Assembly (NCBI GenBank): GCA_039654915.1
Contig: CM077597.1
Location: 85,996,001-86,060,000, forward strand
Source: Aquilaria yunnanensis
Taxonomy: Eukaryota; Streptophyta; Magnoliopsida; Malvales; Thymelaeaceae
Reading direction: 5' to 3'
DNA: 64,000 nt
The notes under the pieces were generated by a model, which did no database searches, had not been told where the DNA came from, and saw only the letters and a list, made by a program, of their open reading frames with translations. The position numbers were made by a program, and so were the translations under genes. Shown here piece after piece: positions 22,525 through 34,842 of this stretch; within the stretch, counting starts at the first letter, position 1; every line of letters starts with the position of its first letter.

Positions 22525-23875
22525 TTAGAATTTTGCCTTCATCTTCTTTTCATATGTTTCTTCAACCAGTTGAGAGATAACTTGTCTTTGTTGCTTGATC
22601 TTTTCCTCCAAGTGTTGTGTTTTTTTGGTGAGTCGTTGTACATCAATATGCATCCTCTTGTTCTTTTCTTTCTTTTCTTTTAGCTTTTTCTTGAGTTCCC
22701 TTTTAGCTAGCTTTCTAGGAGCATCAATGGGCAGCACTATCCTTTCTTTTCAATTCGTTCTCTATTCACGATATGTGGTGGAAGAAAGGATAGGCCCAGT
22801 CTTGAGTACATAAAGCCTTCTCCATACAACAGAGATACCCATTGTGAACTTCTTTGCCATTAGGTCCTCAAGTGAGAATTCCAGCTTGTTCAAGTTAGGA
22901 GTCATAAGGATAAATTGCATGGAACCAAATTGTTTTCATACTTGCACTGAGGCATAACTTATATACCTCCCCATATGCCAATAAGAGGAACCCATGAGCA
23001 ATTGCCACAATGATAAATGATACAAGTGGATGTGAACCAAGGAGTTCTCCCTTCTATTTGTGGCTTGGTGAGGTTCTTGAAATAGTCAATCCATCCCTCT
23101 TTACAATCGTGTTAAATCCATTCACTCTTCAAGAAGGCTTCAATTGGAATAAATTCCTTAGAAAAGTGATTCCTAAAATGCTTTTTGGCACATGGGAGGT
23201 GGTTCTTGATCCATATAGTAAGTGAATGAAAACATCCAATAAACATGCCACCATTTTGTCGACAAAAATTCAATGATCTAATGGTCATAACAAGAATCAC
23301 TAGAGTGAAGGTACTTGAGACTTACAGACATGGTCGATGAGTGAAATAAAGTCTCCTTGAATAAATCTGATGATCCTAGGATAGATCACCAAGCCATATA
23401 CTGCAAATGCAAAGGCCTTACATTTTTTTATCCTTCTGTGAAAGAGTGTTAATGAGTAGCTTCAATTGATTCCAACTAATGTATTTGTGAGGCCCCTTTG
23501 TTAAGAACTTGGATTGAAGAGTGGAGGCTGACATATCCAATAGTTGATACAAAGCTCGATGAGGCTTAACTCTCCTATCGGACAATAAGTTTCCACTGGA
23601 TACTCAGATGGCCAGCCTAAGATGTTATCGTATTCGTCCATTATAGGCATAAGTTCCATCTAGTTAAAAGAAAAACACCGGTAGTATCGATTCCAAAACT
23701 GTATAAGTGCGCAAATGAGTGACACATTCGTGGTGACTTTGAGCAAGCAAGCAATGTGGCTGTATACAGATGTGAATGATTCTCGATCCTCAAAGCTCCA
23801 ACTACCCCATATTTTTAATAATTCAACTACATCAATTTGGTCCATATGAATTGAAACTTGGTCCTTAAGGTGCAC
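22525..23875 (-). pseudogene. Ogre-type ORF1 remnant
   Basis: From 23875 downwards: IQFWNRYYRCFSFN, matching the W(D/N)..YR.F.F start typical of Ogre ORF1; MPIMDEYDNILGWP; near 23010 a segment like YHCGNCSWVPLIGIWGGI; and near 22737 a Lys/Glu-rich coiled coil (RELKKKLKEKKEKNKR). Stops and frame changes occur throughout. ORF1 lies upstream of gag only in Ogre-like elements; its function is not known. Confidence 0.65.
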
Positions 23876-24629
23876 ATAACTATGTGGTGTAAAGTAATCT
23901 CCATAAAGTTTTTGGGCCGTTTAAAAAAGTTCCATTGCCTTTGGCTAGATTTCCACTATCATGGCATTCTAAGACTCATCACTGGTAGTGGGAATATATT
24001 CAAGGATATCCATGGTAATAATGCATCTATTGAATACTTAACCTAATGAATGATATGGATATGCAAAACAAAAAATTAAAAAAGAAAAGTGAGGTTAGTT
24101 TAAAACAACACATAAACTGATAAGTTAAGAAATATCACAAGCATATGAGCAATACAAAATTTATTCCTATGGTGATGACAAAGGGTAGGAATTCTATGGT
24201 CGGTTCTATGGCTAAGTGAGGTATTCTATATGCACAATGCGGCTTGTCAAAAGGGCTCAGGGTGGTTCCCTAATCCCATTGCTAAATCATAGCAATAACC
24301 TAATTCTTTACCCATGAAGGTTTATGTAAAGCAAGGATTAATACAAGTTGTAGCATTTTGTGGGCCTATGTAGAGACTACCATCTTAAGAGGCATATACA
24401 CTACTTTGCTACTTGAAACTGGTGAAGGCTTGGAGACCATGTCTCACAAGCATAATAACACCAATTCCGTTTTCAAAGAATATGGTTGAGTTAAGGAAGC
24501 TCGGGTCTAGAGCTTTATGTCATAAATGCATATTGCATGCCTACAGTAAGTAAATACAACACACAAGCCATACAAGAACAAACGATGCAAAACCAAACAA
24601 ATCAAACTTTTAGGCTTGACTCATGAGAG
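23876..24629 (-). other. 5' leader of the Ogre-like element
   Basis: Non-coding between ORF1 remnant and primer-binding site. No motif recognised. Confidence 0.4.
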
Positions 24630-24648
24630 TCCCCAGTAGAGTCGCCAA
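24630..24648 (-). other. Primer-binding site of the Ogre-like element
   Basis: Minus strand TTGGCGACTCTACTGGGGA, 12 bases inside the LTR end. This sequence type is usual in Ogre-like elements (tRNA-Arg from memory). Confidence 0.65.
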
Positions 24649-24660
24649 GCTATAGCAATG

Positions 24661-26413
24661 TGTTTTTGGGAGCCGTCAACAATCAGTTTACACGTAGGTT
24701 GATTGGGCACTTTAAAATGGTATACAAGAGTTCAAGGGATTCGGGAGTATGGTTATGTTAAAACAACTTTATTTTATTGCCAAAAAATTGGCACCTTAGT
24801 TTTGATTTAAATTTTATTTTACTTGCTTTTTAATATTTCATTTAATTTTTCAAACCATGGGTTCTAATCGAACCACCCGGAGATGGGCTCTTAAAAAGTA
24901 CTCTTGATTTTATGTATATTTTAATTATATTTCCAAACCATAGATCATATCGGACCACCTAAATATAGATATCTAAACTTAATCTATTTTTATTTTTTTT
25001 TATTTTAATGATTTTAATTAATTATCAATCCAAACCATAAATCGTATTAGATCATCCGAATATAGATATTAAATCCATTTATATTTTTTTTAGTTATTAC
25101 TTCTAAAGATTTTAAATAATTATCCAAATCATAGATTTTATCAGATTAGCTGGATATAAATATTAAAATTTATTGTTATCCTAAATTTATCCTCAAGTTT
25201 AATTAAACCCATGCGCAATTGAATTGCCCAAGTGTGATTTTTTTTATATGCATTATGTACATTAAATGAATTTCTTACCAAAGCTAGTTGCAAAAAAAAA
25301 AAATGGTAAAAATCATGTATCTAATCTACACTTGCAATCCTATGTAATGTTAATCATGAAACTAAATCATGGTCCAAAGTGAATAGATTGACTGAGTCAA
25401 CCAGATTTGGAAACAAGTCAAGTGACGGGTTGTGAGCAAGTTAGGCTTTGATTCTGTGCTCGTTGGTAATGGCAGAGCAAATGGTGGGCTAGGTTTTATT
25501 GTAACATGTGATGACCTTGGAGATGCCTTTCTTAATGACCGATGGGGGCTAGCGGTGGTGGACAGAAGATCGAGGATAGCAAGTTTCGTATCGCAAGGCT
25601 TTTCTCCCTTCATTTCGATGTCATCGTTGATGAGTGACACACGAAGGCGGCTTGGTGGCGGGGCAACGTTAGGCAAAAAACAGTAAGGCTCCAAGGGTTT
25701 CAGCAATCTGGGAAAAGGTTACGAGAATTTTTACCCTTTTCCTTGCTAAAGCTTAGGGTTATGAATTTCCTCTTTTTCATTATCCCTTTTTTCTCTAGTA
25801 ATGACCCATATTTATACTACGAGAGTCTTTGGTAAGATTAACCAGGTTTTTGGAAGTTAAAACTCATCTAAATAAAATTTGGATAGAGTTTAAACCTTTT
25901 AGGATGTTATTTGGTTAAAATACTTATCCTAGTCCAAAAAAACTCTTGAGTTGCTGATTCTGCCCTAGACTCTTGTTTTGTTAATTGAGCTCAAAACTTT
26001 GTAAAATTTTCTAGATTCTCCTGGACCTTTATAAACTTGCTAGATTTCCCTCAAAATTTTTGAGCTTGGTAGATTTGACCAAAAATTAATATTTTTGCCT
26101 AGAACCTTCTAAAAAAAACCTCCAATTTACATTCAATCTTCCATTTTTCCCCTAAACTAACTAATTAGTAACTAAAAATAAATTAATTCCTATTTTGACC
26201 CTAAATTACCATACTAAATTCCTAAAGTTTTATAACATGAAAAAAAATATAACTTAAATGTAACTAGACCAACTAACCCTAAAACAACAAAAATGACCCA
26301 AATGTCCTAACAATTAACCAAACTGTCCCCCAAAAATGAAAATGCCCCCTAAACTAATTTTCCTAACCTAGAACTAAATAAAAATTAGTGCCCAGATAAA
26401 ATCGGTTGTCAAC
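24661..26413 (-). repeat. 5' LTR of the Ogre-like element
   Basis: 1753 bp, minus-strand ends TGTTGACA...AAAAACA. The outer ~1 kb matches the 3' LTR at 5124-6165. The inner part (24851-25156) holds four spaced copies of an ~37-bp motif also found in the LTR at 36437-41022. A minus-strand ORF at 25362-25706 is conserved in the other LTR only as LTR homology. Confidence 0.75.
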
Positions 26414-26629
26414 ACTTGCACTTCATTGATTTTGACAAACCAGAAACATCACATCTACTTTATGCTCCTTTTAACAATGTAGACATCCATAAGGGCAACA
26501 AGAATCCCCCATCTTTGAAACAAAAACCAAAGATGTTTTGCCCTATAGTCATTTAGAAAGTTCATGAAAAAGAAGGATGTAGAGATTTGATTCATAACCT
26601 TACTTGTAAGGGCAGTTGAAGTTCAAAAA
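26414..26629. other. Flank between LTR and LINE
   Basis: No feature recognised; it may be upstream LINE sequence too decayed to read. Confidence 0.3.
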
Positions 26630-27683
26630 CGGGTAGACAACATTGGCTGTAAAATGGAAGGGCTTCCCTTAAAATATACTAGGTTGTTAGTTGGAAGCTT
26701 AACGAAACAAGCTTTGGATTGGAGGTTAGTCATGGATAAGATGAAATGAAAACGAGTTAGTTGAAATCGAGGCCTATGTTTTCTGAAGCGTGAATTGTTC
26801 TCCTTAAATCTTGTCTCTCAAGCTTACCATTATCATTCTTTTTGTTGCTTCATGGTCTTTCTAAAGTGTTGAGAGTACTTGAATTCTTCATGAAAAAATT
26901 TTCTTTGGGGCTCTTTAGAGGAAGGTAAAAAAATACATTGGATTTCTTGGAGCAAGGTGATGGTAGATGAGAAAATTGATGGGATGAGTGTTTGTTTTAT
27001 TTAGAAGGGAAAAATGTAATGCTATTGTCAAAATGGTGATGGAGGTTCAAATTGGAGAAAGAAGCATTGTGAAGGAAAGTTTTTGCTTCAATGTATGGAG
27101 AAAAAGGTAGTCTAGGAATTCGTTCACTTGACTTTATATGGGGGCTATTACAGGTGTTTGGATTGTACTATTGGATATGGTAATTAATCTATTAAATTGC
27201 ATGAGTTGAAGAGTAGGTAATGGTGAAGATGTTGGATTTTGGCATGATCTCTAAGTGGGGAGTAATAGTTTGATAGTCAAGTTTTATAGGATTTTTTTTT
27301 TTGTTTATCTTTGAGTAAAGATAGCAGTGTGGTGGCAATGGATACTTGTCTAGAATGGAGTAGGCTTAAGGAAGGTGTTGGAAGAGAATTGCAAGTGGAA
27401 GGGTGGAGGGGAATGGAATGAACTACACAGCATTTTATCTCTAGTGTCATTGAGCAGGAATTTGTTGGACAAGGTTGCTTAGAGTCTCCAGTCTAATGGC
27501 ACTTTTTTTACAAAATCTTTGGCCAAGGAGTTTGACCTTCATCTCTTTATGGGTGGATTATCTACCACAAGCTACCTAGGGATGCATTCAGAAAAAAACT
27601 AATTTAGTGAAAAGAGTAATTGCCTTGGACATTACCTGCCCTCATTGTAATGGTGCATAAGAGATGGTAGAACGTCTTTTTTC
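26630..27683 (+). pseudogene. LINE (L1-type) reverse-transcriptase C-terminal fragment
   Basis: Plus-strand frames, broken many times, give GLPLKYTRLLVGS and KQALDW (about 26660-26730), NFLWGSLEEGKKIHW (about 26900-26945), RVGNGEDVGFWHDL (about 27208-27250), SLSKDSSVVAMD (about 27310) and finally ITCPHCNGA.EMVERLF (about 27635-27680). These follow the order of a plant LINE after the RT core, ending in the zinc-binding zf-RVT domain. Cut off by the LINE on the other strand. Confidence 0.75.
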
Positions 27684-28740
27684 TTTTTAGAATGGAAGTA
27701 AGAACTTTTATTGAAATGATCTTAATAAATGTACATCAAATACAATACTCATATAAAAAACCTCCGTAAGATACCAAAGCTGTCGTATCTTATCTCCTTT
27801 ACAAAATTTGCACTTAATCCAATGTCCCCAAGCTAGTATTCCAAACGTATCTAATTTGAAATGGCTAGTTTAGGATTACACACCTATTCCTCCTGGCAAC
27901 AATTTAACTTTGTACATTTATTTTTCAACCATAAATATGACAGAGCTTGAATTTCTCCAAATATACTTTCATCATCAACCTACAATGCCTCATGCGCTTT
28001 CCTTTTTTTTGCTCCGCAACAGCCAAAGAGTTATGCTATATACTTTTTGCCATCCTTTCTTTTGTCATTGGTTTAGGAATTGATCCACGTGTTCCTCTAA
28101 TGCTTTTATAATATTAAGCGTTGATAGTTGTTCCATGATCCACCACTTATAGACTTGTTTCCATGTTTCTATTGCTGCTCTACAATGCAATAGAACATGC
28201 TCAATCAGCTCCTTTAGCTCCAAGCATATCGGGTAGAAAACATCAGCTATCTCCATTCATTTTTGCAGAAATCATTTCTTGTTGGCAGCCAATTTTCTAA
28301 AATTTTCCAAACAGAGACATTCACTTTTTGAGGTATCCATGAAAGCCATCTTGTAGCTTGAGTACCTACAACAACTAGAGTAATTGCCGTTTCAATTATT
28401 CTTGTCAGTTTCTTTACTGAGAATATGCCATTTACTTCTAGGTTACACAAATAACCATCCTTGGAATTGCTTTGTCCCTGAACATTACACAAGAAAGATG
28501 ATAACTCATTAAATTCGCCATATTTGCTCACTCTTAACATGCTCCTCTTCCACATCTAGCCCCTTCCTTAGTTGTTACAAAACCTATCCTTCACCATGCA
28601 CCTTTTGTCACACTCCAAGTTATATAACGTAGGAAATCGAATCATCAATCGTTTCTTCCCCACCCACCAATCACTCCAAAACCTCATGTTTGGGCTGCAG
28701 TTTTGCAATGGTGGAGCTATAACTTTGTTGGAGTTTTAGA
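27684..28740 (-). mobile_element. 3' end of a LINE, minus strand
   Basis: The 3' terminus at 27684 (ttttctttttagaatgg..ttttattgaaatg) has the usual form of the 3' end of plant LINEs read in reverse. Coding remnants rise to 28740: zf-RVT C-terminus (ELIEHVLLHCRAAIETWKQV, 28065-28256), WLSWIPQKVNVSVWKILENW..PT (28247-28340), KDGYLCNLEVNGIFSVKKL, and WSDWWVGKKRLMIRFP (about 28640-28680). 5'-truncated, as LINE copies generally are. Confidence 0.75.
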
Positions 28741-29117
28741 TCTCATCTTAACACAACCACCTATCTCTGTTGAAAGCCTGTTGATGCACAAAGCTTAGCA
28801 TGCAGTGGTAAAATCAACAATATGGATGGTCTGGTTCACTAAAAAAAATGGTTTTCTCAAACAAACGAATCTTCAACAACATTCTTTTAGATCACATAGG
28901 AATGGTTTCTTTAATTAAATCCTTACCTTAATTTTGAATTTTAAAATGTGAAGGAATTAAATTCTAGTAGAACTTGGTGCTTAAATCCTCTATTAGCCAT
29001 GTACATACCAATTGTTTAGCAGGATTAGGGTTAGGTATAGCTTTTACCTATACCTGTGCTCTCCAACAGCTTGTTAGGCTATTCAATTATATTCTACTGT
29101 TGGCCAATTAAAAAAAC
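28741..29117. other. No feature recognised
   Basis: AT-rich, short frames only. It separates the LINE from the next LINE-like 3' end. Confidence 0.3.
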
Positions 29118-29300
29118 ACTATTTTTTTATCGGGAATGAAAAAATTTATTTAAAAAAAGCAGAAAGGTATAACAATTACTTCAGAGGAAAAGAAAATGGA
29201 GTGAAAACCCATATCCTAGACTTTTAAGAAGAATCAAACACCCATACCCCAACTCCATAGAAAAGAAAAAGAAAAGAATATTGAGTAGAGCAGCAACAAG
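29118..29300 (-). mobile_element. Possible short LINE 3' end
   Basis: tttttttatcgggaatg followed by attta and a purine-rich stretch resembles the 3' ends at 27684 and 59417. No coding part remains. Confidence 0.35.
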
Positions 29301-29719
29301 ATGAACTGAAAGTTCCAAGGAACTAAGAGTGAATATGACGGTTAGGGTGTAGGCGAAAGGTTTGTTATTAAGAGATTAAGGGTTTCAAGTTTGTATTTTT
29401 CAGTTTTGAATTCACATTAATCTAGCTCTTGGCTACATTTTCTTATGGCCTTTTAAATACTTTCACCATTCAAAGAAAAAGAAAGAGGATAGCGGATCCA
29501 TTAACTGATGCACAAATCTCTATTCAAAGAAGCCTTCAATGTCTTCAACCAAAAGAAAAAAAAAATACTACTTGTCAGGGTAAAGTCAGTTGCTTAGGTA
29601 AGTCACTTTTAAATAACTTGGAATTTACTTACCAACTAGTGAAAAATCATTTCCGGTTTGTTCTGGAGTAGTTATCGGGCACATGCAGTGTGACTTGCTA
29701 CTCCTTCACTTTTTTAATA
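29301..29719. other. No feature recognised
   Basis: Contains an 80-codon plus-strand ORF (29429-29671) with basic and Gln-rich stretches and no known motif; coding status unsupported. Confidence 0.3.
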
Positions 29720-30530
29720 TTTGTGAAAATGCCATTGTGTTTTGAACAACATATCTTAGAAAGTGAACAACACATTTTACAAAAATGTCACCGTATCTTG
29801 AACAACATATCTTATAAAATGAACAGCACTTTACGGAACAACATACTTATATGAATAAAATAACACTTCTTATTGAAATGAATAACACATCTTATGAAAT
29901 GAATACATTCTTTTATAAGATTGTCTTCGTGTCTTAAATAGCATATCTAATGAAATGAACAACACCTTATAGAACAAAATATTTGTCTAAATGGAACAAC
30001 ATTTCTCATTGAATTGAACAATATTTTTCACGAGCAGTATTTCTTATGAAATGACCAACATCTAATAGAACAACAAATTTATAAGAACAATATATTTTTA
30101 TGAATAGAACAACATTTCTTACTGACTGGAACAACATTATTTATGAACAATAATTCTTATGAAATAAACAAAATATTACAGAACAATACATTTGTATAAA
30201 TAGAACAATACTTCTTATGAAATAAAACATCATAATTTACGAACATCATATCTTACAAAATAAATAGCATATTATAAAATAACATATTTGTGTGAATAGA
30301 ATAGCACTTCTTACTAAACAAAATGACATTATTTATTAATAACACATCTTACAAAATCAACAACATGTTATAGAACAACACATTTATATGAACAAAACAT
30401 TATTACGGTACAACATTTCTTATGAAAGTGAATATCATATTACAGAACAACACATTTGTATAAATGAAACGATATTTTTTACAAAATGGAGCAACATATT
30501 GACAGACCAATAATTTTTGCCATTAAACAA
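29720..30530. repeat. Degenerate ~95-bp tandem array
   Basis: Recurring phrases gaacaacacatttgtatgaat, cttcttatgaaat and aacaacatattacag appear in fixed order about seven to eight times. Anchor positions are near 29836, 29973, 30087, 30181, 30277, 30374 and 30446. Very AT-rich, with stops in all frames. Confidence 0.7.
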
Positions 30531-31711
30531 CTTTATTGGCGTCTTAGCTAAAAAAAGAAATTGGCAAATCTAAAACAAAAAAAAAAACTTTAAAAGAGAA
30601 CCTAACAACCAATAACGTATAGAATCCAAATAAAAGCATATCCCAAGAATCTAGATTTAGAGCATTAATTAAAAAGAGACAACAGCTTCACCAGCTTAGC
30701 ATTTTGAAATCACCTAACTACTAACAATTTTAAATGTCAGAAAAGTTGCAAAAGTTAGTAAATGATGTGACTTGGTCCCAAGCCTTTTGAATTTGTACGT
30801 GCCAGGATTATCTCTACTATAAGAGCTGTTTCTCAGTGTCTATCACCATATTCCTTTTAATTGACTGATTTCTTACTATCTCTGTTCTGATTCTTAACCT
30901 TAACAATGTCAAACCCATCTTTCTTGTTCAATTTCTATTCGTATTCAAGTTTTCATCCCTATTTCCAATTCATCTTATTTGATATCTCAACTTTAATCAG
31001 ACCTTCATGCCTACAATTTCCTAAAGATTAATGGTGGCAGAGATCGAGTACTGGCTGACCAGTAGCGAATTGGCTCGACGTTCGCCCACCAACGTGGACA
31101 TAGTTCCTTTGCTATTCCGCTGGTTTTGTGGTGTGGATGGAGCTCCTCCCGCACTCGTCTGACGGGGTAGATGATTTACAGGCAATCACTTGAAAGCAGT
31201 GACCTCCTATTTTCACCGATTGTTGCTTCTCTGTTGTTCCACGATCGCCAGAACTCTAGCTAGTAAAGAACCCAAAATTGGTGATAGAGAAAAAGGATGA
31301 GGAAAGAAAAGTGTGAAAGGTAAAAAACATCCACGCAAACAGAAAGGAAGAGAGGCTGTGTGAAAAATAAACATTTTGTAATAGTGGCAAAATAGTAAAT
31401 CAATATAAAGTTTGACCATATGACATGCTTCAGGGGTATTATATCCTTGCCCTACAACTAAAATTACTAATTGGTAATCAGTGTGCGAATCTTTTTAAAT
31501 AGAATATATTGTAGCAATCTTAATAATAATATCTTAAATTTTTATCTGAAACCAACATTACCTTATGTACTAAGTTGATTTGTCGATAAGCACAACCAAT
31601 TCAATTCAAACTCTAATTATCATGTGCAATAATTTCTTATAGCTAGAACAATATGTCTTTTATTTAAAACTAAATATCGTATTGCTACTATATGAGCCCA
31701 ACATAAGCTCA
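30531..31711. other. Intergenic, one GC-richer island
   Basis: Mostly AT-rich. Between about 31030 and 31260 GC content rises and a 44-codon plus-strand frame begins MVAEIEYWLTSSELARRS. No family is recognised and it may be a gene remnant. Confidence 0.3.
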
Positions 31712-32088
31712 TGTTAAGGCCGAATAATTAGAGAGGTCCATGCCTGATGACCTAAGAAGCCCAAAATTGAATAGATAAAGAGAAAACTGATAAAGGTGGT
31801 GACAAAATTTCTTTATTATAGGATCATTCCTATCTAAGAACAAACCCTGATGTTTTCCTCTACCACTATAGAAAGGGAGTCCTTTCACAAACCTTGAGGT
31901 ATGTATAATAATGACATTACCCTTATTATTGCTCAACATTTCTAAAGACTGACTTAATCGTTAGAGAGTTTTCCCCAGGTAAATATCTCAAGGCTCTAAC
32001 AAAAGATTTGAATGGAGGATCTCTAGTCCAACATCCACAAGCTCCAAGGCCAGTCCTCCTGGTTAAATTAATACCACATTGGTCATCA
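31712..32088 (+). repeat. LTR of a Gypsy element, plus strand
   Basis: Starts TGTTAAGGCC and ends GGTCATCA. It is followed two bases later by TTGGTGCCGTCTATGC, the same primer-binding-site type as the Tat element at 16618. About 377 bp. The left end is inferred from the TG. Confidence 0.55.
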
Positions 32089-33690
32089 ATTTGGTGCCGT
32101 CTATGCAAACTTAATGGTGAATACCATGAGGTCTCATATGGACCAAGGTCACCCTAAGAACAAGGACAAGAGTCAAAGGAGGGATCTACTTAATCCCCTA
32201 GGAGGGTCTGTAGACACATAGAATGTTGGCATGATTTAGGGGGACGAATGGGAGGAACCCTTATTGCCACCATGAGAACCCTGAAAACACAAAGCTTGCT
32301 GCTTCGGGCAATAACCAATTTTAGGCTTTCCAACATGCACTCTTTGAGCAACTAAAGACGACTGTGTAGTAGGAGATATGAAGAACCCTACCCAAGTAAC
32401 CTGAGGAAGTTGCTGAAAGCTGCATGGTGTTCAACAAGGGCTGACAGGCTTCGCTTCAGGACTCCTTAGCTCAAACTCTCATCACTGAGCTACCAATGTC
32501 CCAATTGAGATATGATGGCCTCGTCAATGATGATATAAACACTATTTTACAAAAGTTGGATCAAATAGAACAACTTATATGAAGAACAAAGCCTCTTGTG
32601 ACAAACATTGGCCCCAACATTGGATGGCTTTAGGATCCCGAAGATTGATACTTATGATGACCTTACTGATCCAGTTAAACCATATACAACATTATATAAG
32701 CTCCATGAGACCTGAAAGACCATTTGAAACAATCATGTGTTGTGTGTTCAGCTCTACCTTGACAGGAACTATGGTCTCATGGTTTGGAACTAATAGGGGC
32801 GTCATTTCTAGTTCTTTAGAGATCTTTCTCAAGCTTTCCTATCACATTTGTTGGGAAATAGGCTAACTCCTAAGACAGTTTCCCGCCTACTAAAGATTAG
32901 GCACGGTATAGATGAATCCTTAAGGGTTTTTGTGCAAAGATTCAAAGCCCATTTAGATCCAAGATTTTCCCCCCAAATTACATTTGGTTACCATAACTCA
33001 AGGTTTGCTAAAAGACTCCAGGTTGGCCTGGGACCTGCATGAGAATCACATGTTGAATATCAAAGAATTTCTTGACTAAGCAACTTGATACATGCAAGTA
33101 AAAGAGCTTAATTGACCGGTGCCAGAGAAGGAACAACCAAAATTGAGGGTAGTAGTGTCTGTATCAAGGAAAAGGAGCAGGGGCACAAAACCCCAACGGC
33201 TTAATTCTGTGTTGCCTCCACTAAAGGAAAGGAGGGTGAACTTATTATATGCATTGGAGAGGAAATATATGGTATCGAGATGGCCCCCATCTATGGGCCC
33301 TATGAATAGGAAGAACCTGAAGAAATACAATTGCTGCCACGAAGACAAAGGGCACGATACAGAGGATTGTTGGTAGTTGGAAGTGCTTCTCGAAGAAATG
33401 ATTCAAGCTAGGAAATTACAGAAGTATTTGGTTAGGACAAGGTCTACTTGTCGATGGCAACAAGAGAGGCCCTGTAGAAGATATGAGGATTATGTTAATT
33501 GGGTAAGGAATGTAGAATGGAAAGGGCCCGTTCTCTAGCCAGAGACAACTATAGGAATTCAGGCCCACCGATAGGGGTCATCCATATGATCACAAAGGGA
33601 GAATTCTCCTCGGCTCAGAAGTGTCAAGGACATGAGATTGCCCGGCTGGAAGTGACTGATGCTGTAATATCCTAACGAGAACTAATAGGC
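32089..33690 (+). pseudogene. Tat-related gag remnant, plus strand
   Basis: Homologous to the gag at 14913-16667 but heavily mutated. DTYDDLTDPVKP (about 32650) matches ETYEGRTDPQAH; VFSSTLTGTMVSWF (about 32748) matches FEVTLAGPATAWY; KIRHGIDESLRVFVQRF (about 32893) matches the RDYVERFN region; NLKKYNCCHEDKGHDTEDCW (33313-33375) matches the zinc knuckle; and GVIHMITKGEFSSAQK (about 33570) matches GVIQTITTGLPSSERK. No pol follows; the element is cut off near 33690. Confidence 0.8.
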
Positions 33691-33975
33691 CTTGTATCTT
33701 GGTGCCCATGTGAACCCAATTGTCAGCACTGCAAGAATTAATAATTTATAGTCATAAAAATATAAGTTTCTAATACACGTGTTGGGATAAGTTTCAAACT
33801 CTTGTGTCGGGACTTTAATAAATTCACATGGTGTTTCCCTGCTTATCCACATAAATGAGAGAAAAACAAACGAGTCTCTCCCGGACTAATTGTCTATTCT
33901 AGTAGACAACCGTTCGGTTGAAAGAAAGGTATAAATTTGTCCTACCAAATACTAGCTAGCATGATATACGACCTC
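33691..33975. other. No feature recognised
   Basis: Junction between the truncated Gypsy fragment and the promoter-like block that follows. Confidence 0.3.
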
Positions 33976-34075
33976 GTTTGTCTTTATCGTTACATGGGAG
34001 GTCGGTAGCCGGTTATTACTAACCAAGCACGTGAAACATGGTAACCTTTGTCGTTTGGCAAGAGGCCTACCCTTT
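33976..34075 (+). promoter_or_regulatory. Relic of a jasmonate-protein gene promoter
   Basis: Aligns with the promoter blocks at 41790-41880 and 57240-57340. It shares tcgtttgtc, gtcggtagccggttatt (GGTAACCGGTTATT in gene 1), an ACGT box at 34028-34033 where the others have GTGAGTCAC, and tttgtcgtttggcaagag. No coding sequence follows. Interpreted as the remains of a third family member. Confidence 0.55.
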
Positions 34076-34501
34076 ATTTCTTTTTTTAGGAGAAAAACGA
34101 TTGAAACATTTACGTTATTATGGTGATAAATGGACAGGCTACAACTTCATTGCCATTTAATTTCTTTTCACACTTTCTCATTTCAAACATCTATCAGTTT
34201 ATTCATACAGCTTATTCCAAGTTTTGTCTTTCTCCCATAAGTATCTCATATATGTGAATGTGTTCTGAAATATGAGAGGAGAAACATGCAAATTTAAACT
34301 GGATTTCAGGTTTCCAAGTTGATTAAAATTTGCTTATGAGGCATGTATTATTAGATATAGCTTTGGACTTTCTTTCAAAATGAATGCATCAAGTTCGAAT
34401 TTTTAAAGATTTAAAATTAATTGTGTTATTTGTCAATGATAATTTTGAAAAAAATATATAATATATTTAAATATTCCAACATTCATATTTATAGAACAAA
34501 A

Positions 34502-34762
34502 GGGTAAAATTCATCAATGGTCGCTAGCTTATTTTTGTGTCCTAAACAGGTACCTAAACCTCAAGTTGTTTTAGTAAGATACCTTTCCTCCTATTGCCTG
34601 TTCTGTTCAACTACCTTTCAACAAATTGATTGTTAAAATGGATGATAAATACTAATGTGACATTTAATAACACTAAGAAAAATTTAAAAATATTAATTTT
34701 AGTCCTTAAACTTTTTCAATCACTGACTTTAGTCCATCAAATATTTTCAATGGCAGATTTGA

Positions 34763-34842
<80 letters not shown>

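Larger units (their letters stand above)
5124..26413 (-). mobile_element. Ogre-like (Tat lineage) Gypsy element without detectable pol, host of a nested insertion
   Basis: Minus-strand element rebuilt from parts: 5' LTR 24661-26413, primer-binding site 24630-24648, ORF1 remnant 22525-23875, gag remnant 20796-22072, tandem-repeat 3' region 17609-18690 and 6166-6460, purine-rich tract beside 6166, partial 3' LTR 5124-6165. The two LTR copies align over about 1 kb in the same orientation. LTR start TGTTGACA, the TTGGCGACTC-type primer site, a separate ORF1 before gag and tandem repeats before the 3' LTR are together characteristic of Ogre elements. The 3' LTR is cut off at about 5124, where the Del-like LTR begins. 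The 6461-17608 element is inserted in its 3' region. Confidence 0.7.

Noticed and set aside
25362..25706. 114-codon minus-strand ORF, partly conserved at 5181-5444
   Set aside because: Similarity between the two follows from LTR homology; stops and indels differ and no start is shared.
29720..30530. CRISPR-like array
   Set aside because: Units are degenerate, spacers are not unique, and the sequence is a plant genome.
31031..31165. 44-codon ORF MVAEIEYWLTSSELARRS...
   Set aside because: Gene-like composition but no recognised family and too short to support.
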